NCBI GenBank assembly: GCA_964484135.1
Contig: CAZAEL010000030.1
Coordinates: 1 to 28,933, forward strand
DNA length: 28,933 nt
Source: CAZAEL01 sp964484135
GTDB lineage: Bacteria; Elusimicrobiota; Elusimicrobia; FEN-1173
Direction of reading: 5' to 3'
Shown: positions 23,034-28,933 of the stretch, piece after piece
Layout of the letters: each line of letters opens with the position of its first letter
Position numbering within the stretch: the first letter of the stretch is position 1
Made by a program: the position numbers and the translations under genes
Notes under the pieces: generated by a model
Told to the model about the DNA's origin: nothing
Database searches by the model: none
What the model saw: the letters and a program-made list of their open reading frames with translations, nothing else

Positions 23034-23997
23034 GATCATCGGCCGGATCCTTCGGGCCGTGAAGGGCGGCCGGACCTTCTTCCTGTCCGGCCACCAGAAG
23101 CCGGACGGGGACACCATCGGCTCCCAGATCGCCTTCGCCAGCTTCCTCCGCCGCCTGAAAAAACGGGTGGAGATCTACAACACCGAGCCCGTGCCCCGGA
23201 TGCTGCGGTTCCTCCCCGGCGCCGAAAGGATCAAGGCCGCCAAACGGGTGGAGGGGTCCTTCGACGTGGCCGTGGTGTTCGAATGCTCCGGGCCCGACCG
23301 CATGGGGAACATCATCGACCTGGACCGCCAGGCCGGGACCGTCATCAACATCGACCACCACGCCCACCACAACCATTTCGGCGACATCAACCTGATCGAC
23401 CCCCGGGCCTCGTCCAACTCGGAACAGCTGTTCTACGTCTTCCGGAAGGCCGGCCTGAAGCTCACCCGGGAGGAGGCCATGGCCCTGTACGTGGGCCTGG
23501 TGACGGACACGGGCCGCTTCCAGCAGGAGAACACCAACCCCCGGAGCCACGAGGTGGCGGCGGGGCTGCTCGCCGCCGGCGCGCCGGTGGCGGAGATTTC
23601 CCGCCGGCTGTACGGCACCCGTCCCCCGTCCTCCCTGAAGCTCCTGGGCCGGGCCCTGGATTCCCTGCGGCTGGAGGAGGGCGGCCTCGTGAGCCTGATG
23701 GCGTTGCGCCGCAGGGATTTCGCGGAGGTCGGCGCCGCGGACGAGGAAACCGAGGACATCATCAATTACGGCCTCCAGGTCCCGTCCGTGGAGGTCGCGC
23801 TTTTCCTGAAAGAGACGGAGGAGGGCGGCGCGGTCAAGGTCAGCTTCCGCGGCAAGGGCCGCGTGGACCTCTGCCGGATCGCGGTGGGGTTCGGGGGCGG
23901 GGGGCACCGCAACGCCTCCGGCTGCACGGTTTCGGGAACCCTGGAGGACGTCTCCCGCGCCGTCCTGTCGGAGGTCCGCAAAGCCCTCTCCGCTTGA
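22999..23997 (+). CDS. nrnA: DHH-family bifunctional oligoribonuclease/PAP phosphatase (NrnA-like)
   Basis: Degrades very short RNAs and often dephosphorylates pAp. The 332-residue protein has the DHH domain, with SGHQKPDGDTIGSQIAF (normally HxNPDGDxxGS), ECSGPDRMG and the INIDHHAHHNHFG signature near 117-128. The C-terminal DHHA1 domain has FRGKGRVDLCRIAVGFGGGGH near 280-303. Two small changes are Gln-Lys before PDGD and Glu in place of Asp in the ECS motif. The ATG is inside rbfA with AAGGA just upstream. The rbfA-nrnA-truB order is common. Confidence 0.92.
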   Translation: MPAGPSEKNRDKIIGRILRAVKGGRTFFLSGHQKPDGDTIGSQIAFASFLRRLKKRVEIYNTEPVPRMLRFLPGAERIKAAKRVEGSFDVAVVFECSGPDRMGNIIDLDRQAGTVINIDHHAHHNHFGDINLIDPRASSNSEQLFYVFRKAGLKLTREEAMALYVGLVTDTGRFQQENTNPRSHEVAAGLLAAGAPVAEISRRLYGTRPPSSLKLLGRALDSLRLEEGGLVSLMALRRRDFAEVGAADEETEDIINYGLQVPSVEVALFLKETEEGGAVKVSFRGKGRVDLCRIAVGFGGGGHRNASGCTVSGTLEDVSRAVLSEVRKALSA

Positions 23998-24809
23998 AAA
24001 CGTCCCCGTCTCTTCCGCCCCTTCCCTTGAGCCCTTCCCGCGCCGATCTTCCTTCCCCGGGCGTTCCCTGCCCGGCGGGCCTTCTCCTCCTCGACAAACC
24101 GTCCGGTCCGACCTCCCATGACGCGGTGCTCTGGGCCCGGCGCGCGCTGGCGGAAAAACACCTGGGCCATTGCGGCTCCCTGGACCCCATGGCCACGGGG
24201 CTCCTGCTCTTGGGGGTGGGGGAGGCGTTGTCCTGGCAGGACCGCCTGATGGCGGAGCGGAAGATTTACGAAGGGCGCCTGCGCCTGGGGCTGTGCACGG
24301 ACACGGACGACGTGACCGGAAGGGCCGTCCCTTTGCCCGAAGACCGCCGCCGCCCCCCGGAGCGGGGGGCGGTGTCCGAAGCGGAGCTGCGCGAGGCGTT
24401 CCGGCGGTTCCTGGGCCCCCAGGAACAGCGGGTGCCGCTCTATTCCGCGGTCAAGGTGAAGGGCCGGCGGCTCTATGAGATGGCGCGGGAGGGCGAGCGT
24501 GTGGCCCTTCCCCGCAAGACCGTGGAAATTTATTCCTTCGACCTTTTGGCGTATGACCCGCCGGAGGCGGCTTTCCGGGTGGAATGTTCCAAGGGCACGT
24601 ACGTGCGGGCCTTGGCCAGGGACGTGGGGGAAATGCTGGGGACCGGCGCCACCCTCGCGGCCCTGTCCCGGGAGGGCATCGGCCCCTTCCGTCGGGCCGG
24701 CGCGTACGTCTGGAAAGGGGAGAGGGACGCGGACCGAGACAGACTCGTGAAAGCATTTGTCTCTTTGGAGGAAGTTTTGAAAAAGTTCCACATTCCGAGT
24801 TCCAAGTAA
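23994..24809 (+). CDS. truB: tRNA pseudouridine(55) synthase
   Basis: Makes pseudouridine 55 in the T-loop of tRNAs. Blocks LLLLDKPSGPTSHDAV, GHCGSLDPMATGLLLLG (catalytic Asp64 by this start), KIYEGRLRLGLCTDTDDVTG, VPLYSAVKVKGRRLYE and VECSKGTYVRALARDVGE identify the family. The start is uncertain: no ATG or GTG lies before the conserved LLLLDKP. TTG 23994 overlaps the nrnA stop (TTGA) and gives 271 residues; TTG 24027 is the alternative. The last residues HIPSSK and the stop are encoded by the left arm of repeat R6. Confidence 0.9.
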   Translation: MKTSPSLPPLPLSPSRADLPSPGVPCPAGLLLLDKPSGPTSHDAVLWARRALAEKHLGHCGSLDPMATGLLLLGVGEALSWQDRLMAERKIYEGRLRLGLCTDTDDVTGRAVPLPEDRRRPPERGAVSEAELREAFRRFLGPQEQRVPLYSAVKVKGRRLYEMAREGERVALPRKTVEIYSFDLLAYDPPEAAFRVECSKGTYVRALARDVGEMLGTGATLAALSREGIGPFRRAGAYVWKGERDADRDRLVKAFVSLEEVLKKFHIPSSK

Positions 24810-24857
24810 AGGATCAATGGCGTGGGGAAAACTCGGCACTCGGCGCTCGGCACGCCG
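24785..24857. repeat. Heptad inverted repeat R6 (truB-ribF junction)
   Basis: The left arm (24785-24806) is three 7-bp units (GTTCCAC, ATTCCGA, GTTCCAA) inside the end of truB. The right arm (24829-24857) is CTCGGCA-type units inside the start of ribF. Both arms match R2 closely: the right arms share the start AACTCGGCACTCGGC. Unlike the other five elements, both arms overlap coding sequence, and the unpaired loop holds the truB stop and the ribF ribosome site. Confidence 0.75.
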
Positions 24858-25754
24858 TATTTTTCTCATGGGTGTGTCCTTACCATGGGGACCTTTGACG
24901 GGGTGCACCTCGGCCATCAGGCCATTTTAAGGCGCACCGCGGCCCTGGCGCGGCGACGGCGGCTGCCCAGCCTGGCCGTGACCTTCTTGCGCCCGCCCCG
25001 CCTCTTTTTCGCCCCGCAAAAGGGCCCCCACCTGTTGACCTTGCCTCCTGAAAAAGAGGCCCTGCTGAAATCCTTCGGCATCCGGCACGTGGAAGCGCTT
25101 CGTTTCGGGAAGTCCCTGGCTTCGCTTTCCGCGGAACGATTTTTTCAAAGGCACTTTCTCCGCCGGTACAACGCGCGGGAAATCGTGGTGGGATACAACT
25201 TCGCTTTCGGCAAGGGGCGGGAGGGGGACGTGGATTTCCTCCGGGCCCGCGGCCGGGCCCTGGGGATCCCGGTCCACGTGGTGGGGCCGGTGTCCTTGAG
25301 GGGTCGGGCCGTGTCGTCGGGCCAGGTCCGCGACCACCTGAGGGCCGGCGAGCTGGAGGCGGCCAACCGCAAGCTGGGGTACCCCTATTTCCTGTCCGGC
25401 CGGGTGGTCCGCGGCGCGGGCCTGGGCCGGCGGCTGGGGTTCCCCACGGCCAACCTCAAGGTCCCCGGGGACAAGCTGGCGCCGCCGGGCGTTTTCGCGG
25501 TGAAGGCCGCGCTGCCGGACGGGCGGGTCCGGCGCGGCATGTGCAACGTGGGGGTCCGGCCCACCCTCAAGCGGCCCTCTCTCGAACCGGCGGTGGAGGT
25601 CCATCTGCTGGATTTCTCCGGCCGGCTGGTGGGCAAACGGCTGCGCCTCGAATTCATCAAGAAGATCCGGAACGAAAGAAAGTTCCCGTCCCTGCGGCAT
25701 CTGGCCGCCCAGTTGCGGCGGGACGAGCGGTCCGCGCGGCGGGCCCTGGGGTGA
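24822..25754 (+). CDS. ribF: Riboflavin kinase/FAD synthetase
   Basis: Bifunctional enzyme: phosphorylates riboflavin to FMN and adenylates FMN to FAD. The 310-residue product has the adenylyltransferase nucleotide-binding strand and loop CVLTMGTFDGVHLGHQ (about 18-33), YNFAFGKGREGDVDFL and SSGQVRDHL. The flavokinase domain has GRRLGFPTANL (about 202-212), PPGVFAVKA, CNVGVRPTLKR and LVGKRLRLEFIKKIRNERKF. GTG 24822 is chosen because AAAGGA (24808-24813) lies upstream and the conserved strand before MGTFDG must be included; starting at ATG 24885 would delete it. Residues 4-11 are therefore encoded by the repeat R6 right arm. It starts 12 nt after truB and in the same frame. Confidence 0.92.
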   Translation: MGKTRHSALGTPYFSHGCVLTMGTFDGVHLGHQAILRRTAALARRRRLPSLAVTFLRPPRLFFAPQKGPHLLTLPPEKEALLKSFGIRHVEALRFGKSLASLSAERFFQRHFLRRYNAREIVVGYNFAFGKGREGDVDFLRARGRALGIPVHVVGPVSLRGRAVSSGQVRDHLRAGELEAANRKLGYPYFLSGRVVRGAGLGRRLGFPTANLKVPGDKLAPPGVFAVKAALPDGRVRRGMCNVGVRPTLKRPSLEPAVEVHLLDFSGRLVGKRLRLEFIKKIRNERKFPSLRHLAAQLRRDERSARRALG

Positions 25755-26527
25755 GACGCCTCCTGTCCGCGGTGTTGGCGCCGGCGGCCGTCGCCGCGTC
25801 GCTGAACACCGCGCCCGCGGAGGATTTTCAAGAGGTTTCCTCCCGGCATTTTCGGGTCCTGCACGAATCGGCTTACGCCCCGGCCGGCGTCCTCAACACG
25901 TTGGAAAGCCTTCGCGCCAAGCTGCTGCTGGACCTGGCGCTCTTCGCCCCCTGGGCCCGGGAGGGGACGATCCGCGTCACCCTTTATCGGACGCCGGAGG
26001 AATACCGGCGGCGCACCGGCGCCCCGCCCTGGGCCGCGGCGCACGTGGACGTGAAGGAACGCCGCGTTTTCGTCTACGAAAGCGGCGATTTCGCCCGGAC
26101 CATGGCCCACGAGATGGCCCATCTGCTCTTCGAGGATTTCTTCGTTTCCAAAGGGGCGCGCCCGCCCGCCTGGCTGAACGAGGGCGTGGCCACGCTCATG
26201 GAGTGGGATTACGGTCTGGAGGGGGAAGAGGCCGCCGGACGGCGGGCGCTGGCCGAGGAGGAGATGCCGCCCCTGGCGGAATTCCTGGAGGGCCCGGCGC
26301 CTTCGGCGGAGCCCGGCGGTCCGGCGGCGAGCCTGTGGTACCGGCAGGCCTCGGGCGTGGTCCGGCTCCTGATGCGGGACCTTCCCCAGACCCAGTTTTT
26401 TTCCTTCTGCGGCCGCCTGCGGGACGGCGAGCCCCTGGATGCGGCCTTGAAGGGCGCGTACGGCCTCCAGGTCCCGGACGTGGCCGCCCTGGAGCGTCTC
26501 TGGCGCGAGAGCCTGCGGGAAGAGTGA
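25751..26527 (+). CDS. Secreted gluzincin-like metallopeptidase
   Basis: A 258-residue protein, from a GTG start overlapping the ribF stop (GTGA). It begins MRRLLSAVLAPAAVAASL, a signal peptide with a likely cut after TAPA near residue 23. It carries HEMAH (120-124) and, 20 residues later, WLNEG (Glu144), the HExxH...E zinc arrangement of the peptidase MA-like gluzincins. The region before the motif (SSRHFRVLHES, then VTLYRTPEEYRRRTG) fits that family too. The substrate is unknown; periplasmic action is inferred from the signal peptide. It is not a usual member of the ribF-rpsO block and may be a lineage-specific insertion there. Confidence 0.8.
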   Translation: MRRLLSAVLAPAAVAASLNTAPAEDFQEVSSRHFRVLHESAYAPAGVLNTLESLRAKLLLDLALFAPWAREGTIRVTLYRTPEEYRRRTGAPPWAAAHVDVKERRVFVYESGDFARTMAHEMAHLLFEDFFVSKGARPPAWLNEGVATLMEWDYGLEGEEAAGRRALAEEEMPPLAEFLEGPAPSAEPGGPAASLWYRQASGVVRLLMRDLPQTQFFSFCGRLRDGEPLDAALKGAYGLQVPDVAALERLWRESLREE

Positions 26528-26536
26528 CAACTTTTC

Positions 26537-26565
26537 TTTACAAAAATGCGGCGATTTACTATGAT
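26537..26565 (+). promoter_or_regulatory. Promoter of rpsO-pnp
   Basis: TTTACA (26537-26542; 5 of 6), a 17-bp spacer and TATGAT (26560-26565; 5 of 6) in an AT-rich patch that stands out from the GC-rich surroundings. The start predicted at 26571-26573 is only 2-4 bases before the rpsO ATG, giving a leaderless mRNA. Confidence 0.65.
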
Positions 26566-26574
26566 AATGCAACT

Positions 26575-26841
26575 ATGTTGACCAAAGAAAAGAAGCACGA
26601 TATCGTCGGAAAATTCGGGGCCCGGCCCAACGACACCGGCAACCCCGTGGCCCAGATCGCCCTCCTGACGGAGCGGATCAACGACCTGCAGGCGCACTTC
26701 ACCCGGAACCCCAAGGACCACATGTCCCGCAGGGGCCTCCTGGAGATGGTGGGCCACCGCCGCCGCCTGTTGGGCTATCTGCGGACCAAAGACCCGAAAC
26801 GGTACGTGCAGATTCTTCGCGAACTGAACCTCAGGAAATAG
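26575..26841 (+). CDS. rpsO: 30S ribosomal protein S15
   Basis: Primary-binding protein of the 30S subunit platform. The 88-residue product, starting MLTKEKKHDIVGKFG, has the family blocks NDTGNPVAQIALLTERI, DHMSRRGLLEMVGHRRRLLGYL and KRYVQILRELNLRK. Length is standard. There is no Shine-Dalgarno before the ATG, and the promoter predicts an almost leaderless transcript. The pnp gene follows after 190 bases, the usual order. Confidence 0.96.
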   Translation: MLTKEKKHDIVGKFGARPNDTGNPVAQIALLTERINDLQAHFTRNPKDHMSRRGLLEMVGHRRRLLGYLRTKDPKRYVQILRELNLRK

Positions 26842-27031
26842 ACAGAGACGCGCGTTTTTTGGACGAGCGGTCCGGTTTTTCGCTTGCAGGGATACAAGGG
26901 TTCCATCCCGCCTTCGGCGGCGGTGGGACGTTCGAATCCCTTCTCCGCGAAGCCCGTCGGCTCTCCTCCGGAAAACGCCTCCTCCGCCATTTCCCCGGCC
27001 CGGTTCCATCCTGAAGGAGGCATCCCATCAC
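26842..27031 (+). promoter_or_regulatory. rpsO-pnp intergenic leader
   Basis: The 190-base gap holds several hairpins. GGGAT/ATCCC is at 26889-26893/26905-26909, CCGCC-TTC-GGCGG is at 26908-26920, and a GGGA/TCCC stem with loop CGTTCGAA is at about 26925-26940. A weak GGAC/GTCC stem at 26861-26873 is followed by five T but is too short for a confident terminator. GAAGGAGG (27013-27020) precedes pnp. In E. coli this region is an RNase III target for PNPase autoregulation; the same role here is inference. Confidence 0.4.
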
Positions 27032-28933
27032 ATGACAGTCTCAACGGCAGAACGTTTCCAGATCGAAGTGGGCGGCAAGGCCCTGATTTTCGACCTCAAC
27101 GCCGTGGCCAAGCAGGCCAGCGGCGCGGCCCTCGTGCGCCTGGGCGACACCGTGGTCCTGGTGGCCGCGGCCTGCGGCAAGAAGCCGCGGGAGGACCGGG
27201 ATTTTTTCCCGCTCACCGTGGACTACCGGGAGCGGACCTACGCGGCGGGCCGCATCCCCGGCGGCTTCTTTAAGAGGGAAGGCAAGGCCCGGGACCGGGA
27301 AATCCTCACCAGCCGCCTCACGGACCGCTCCATCCGGCCCCTGTTCCCCGAGCACATGCGCCAGGAGGTCCAGATCACCAGCCTGGCCCTCTCCCATGAC
27401 GGCGTCAACGACACCGACGTCCTGGCCATGCTGGGCGCCAGCGTGGCCCTGGCCATTTCCGACATCCCGTGGAGCGGCCCCCTGGGCGCGGTGCGCATCG
27501 GCCGCGTGAACGACGCTTTCGTCGTCAACCCCACCCTGGAGGAGCAGGAAGGCAGCACCCTGGACCTGGTGGTGGCGGGGAAGAAAGGCTCCATCCTGAT
27601 GGTGGAGTCCGGCAGCCAGGAGGTCTCGGAGGATCTTCTCCTGGAGGCCCTCGACCTGGCCCAGCGGGAGATCGACCGTTTGTGCGATTTCCAAACGGAG
27701 ATCGTGAAGAAGATCGGCAAACCCAAGTTCGAAGTGCCGCCGCCCCAGGAGAACGCGGACCTGGTGAAGCGCGTGGAGGAGCTGGCGCGGGAACCCTACC
27801 GCAAGGCCATCCGCGTGGCGGAGAAGACGGCCCGGGAAAAGGGCATCGACGAATTGCGGAAGTCCGTCGCGACCCAGATGGCGGAGGCTTTCCCCGAGCA
27901 GGAGGGGGCCATCGCCGCGGTCCTGGACCGCATCGAATATGAAGAGGCGCGCCGCCTGATCCTGGACGAGAAGAAACGCGCCGACGGCCGCGGGTACGAG
28001 GACATCCGGCCCATCGCGTCCGAGGTCTCCTTCCTGCCCCGGACCCACGGCTCCGCCCTGTTCACCCGCGGCCAGACCCAGGCGCTGGCCACCGCGACCC
28101 TGGGCTCCCCCGCGGACCAGCAGATCATGGACGAGCTGGTGGGGGAATACAAGGAGCGGTTCCTGCTCCATTACAACTTCCCCGGCTTCAGCACGGGCGA
28201 GCCCAAGCCGGAGCGCGGCCCGGGCCGGCGCGAAGTCGGCCACGGCGCCCTGGCGCGCCGGGCGCTCCTGCCGCTCCTGCCCTCGCCGGAGGAGTTCCCC
28301 TACACCATCCGCGTGGTCTCCGACATCATGGAATCCAACGGCTCCTCCTCCATGGCCAGCGTGTGCGGCGGCTCTTTGGCCCTGTTCGACGCGGGCGTGC
28401 CCCTGAAGAAGGCCTGCGCCGGCATCGCCATGGGCCTGGTGAAGGAAGGGGACCGCACCGCGGTCCTCACCGACATCATGGGCATGGAAGACCACCTGGG
28501 CGACATGGACTTCAAGGTGGCGGGCACCGAGGACGGCGTGACCGCCCTGCAGATGGACATCAAGATCGAAGGCATCAGCGTGGGCATCATGAAGCAGGCG
28601 CTGGAGCAGGCCCGCAAGGCCCGGCTCTTCGTCCTGGGCCGCATGAAAGAGGCCCTGGCCCAGCCCCGTCCGGAGCTGTCCCCCTACGCCCCGCGCATCG
28701 TGGTGGTGCAGATCCCCGTGGACAAGATCGGCGCGCTCATCGGCCCCGGCGGCAAGAACATCCGCCGCATCATCGAGGAGTCCGGCGCGCAGGTGGACGT
28801 GGAGGACGACGGCAAGGTCTATATCTCCAGCCTCGACGGCCCCTCCATGGAGATCGCCAAGAACATGGTGGAGTCCATCACCGCCGAGGTGGAGGTGGGC
28901 AAGATCTACAAGGGGAAGGTGGTCCGCATCATG
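27032..28933 (+). CDS. pnp: Polyribonucleotide nucleotidyltransferase (PNPase), 3' end missing
   Basis: Phosphorolytic 3'-to-5' exoribonuclease of mRNA decay, a trimer often bound in the degradosome. The visible 634 residues cover the first RNase PH core (from FQIEVGGKALIFD, with GRIPGGFFKREGK and SRLTDRSIRPLFP), the helical linker and the second RNase PH core (GRGYEDIRPI, FTRGQTQALATATLG, then EDHLGDMDFKVAGTEDG). A KH domain (about 555-615, IGALIGPGGKNIRRIIEESG) and the start of the S1 domain follow, and the frame runs off the window at 28933. ATG 27032 has GAAGGAGG 11 bases upstream. Confidence 0.96.
   Translation, partial: MTVSTAERFQIEVGGKALIFDLNAVAKQASGAALVRLGDTVVLVAAACGKKPREDRDFFPLTVDYRERTYAAGRIPGGFFKREGKARDREILTSRLTDRSIRPLFPEHMRQEVQITSLALSHDGVNDTDVLAMLGASVALAISDIPWSGPLGAVRIGRVNDAFVVNPTLEEQEGSTLDLVVAGKKGSILMVESGSQEVSEDLLLEALDLAQREIDRLCDFQTEIVKKIGKPKFEVPPPQENADLVKRVEELAREPYRKAIRVAEKTAREKGIDELRKSVATQMAEAFPEQEGAIAAVLDRIEYEEARRLILDEKKRADGRGYEDIRPIASEVSFLPRTHGSALFTRGQTQALATATLGSPADQQIMDELVGEYKERFLLHYNFPGFSTGEPKPERGPGRREVGHGALARRALLPLLPSPEEFPYTIRVVSDIMESNGSSSMASVCGGSLALFDAGVPLKKACAGIAMGLVKEGDRTAVLTDIMGMEDHLGDMDFKVAGTEDGVTALQMDIKIEGISVGIMKQALEQARKARLFVLGRMKEALAQPRPELSPYAPRIVVVQIPVDKIGALIGPGGKNIRRIIEESGAQVDVEDDGKVYISSLDGPSMEIAKNMVESITAEVEVGKIYKGKVVRIM

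Noticed and set aside
26885..26950. tRNA-like stretch with GTTCGAATCCC and a variable-arm-like hairpin
   Set aside because: No matching acceptor 5' strand, D-arm or 7-base anticodon loop can be found upstream, so it is not a tRNA gene. A degraded 3' remnant cannot be excluded but is not supported.

Overview
This is a high-GC bacterial chromosome segment made mostly of core housekeeping genes, all on the + strand apart from the first codons of a divergent gene at the left edge. The organism is Gram-negative in build: it has a site-2 protease RseP, a predicted outer-membrane barrel with a signal peptide, and the MEP isoprenoid and undecaprenyl pathways. Gene order (rpsB-tsf-pyrH-frr-uppS-cdsA-dxr-rseP-proS, then rimP-nusA-infB-rbfA-nrnA-truB-ribF and rpsO-pnp) is widely conserved and does not fix the phylum. 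The CHASE2 kinase, FecR protein and heptad-type intergenic repeats make an uncultivated lineage such as Elusimicrobiota or Omnitrophota plausible, but that is a guess.

Layout: (1) 1-562: start of a minus-strand gene, two divergent promoters, and a long structured rpsB leader ending in a terminator-like hairpin. (2) 563-9629: translation, nucleotide, lipid-carrier and envelope genes from rpsB to proS. (3) 9722-18068: an accessory signalling island. It encodes a stand-alone cyclic-nucleotide-binding domain, a CHASE2 receptor Ser/Thr kinase, a PP2C phosphatase and a double-FHA protein, followed by a separately promoted FecR-domain secreted protein and an outer-membrane barrel. The FecR promoter carries a perfect TGTGA-N6-TCACA CRP-type operator. 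(4) 18063-25754: rimP-nusA-infB-rbfA-nrnA-truB-ribF. (5) 25751-28933: a secreted gluzincin-like peptidase, then rpsO and pnp (pnp runs off the end).

The most unusual material is of three kinds. First, the signalling island looks like a complete phospho-relay: sensor kinase, phosphatase, phosphothreonine reader and envelope outputs. The kinase ends in a Pro/Ala-rich tail with five [ED]-T-x-x-[LMT]-x-P motifs that could be docking sites for the FHA protein. Second, six intergenic gaps are filled by imperfect inverted repeats whose arms are tandem 7-bp units. They start at or inside the upstream stop codon and end a few bases before the next start, and in one case they encode the ends of both proteins. 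Third, a different palindromic element of about 61-63 bp occurs both inside the dxr reading frame and at the rimP start. The two large translation operons also have terminator-like hairpins in their leaders, and rpsO appears to be transcribed as a leaderless mRNA.
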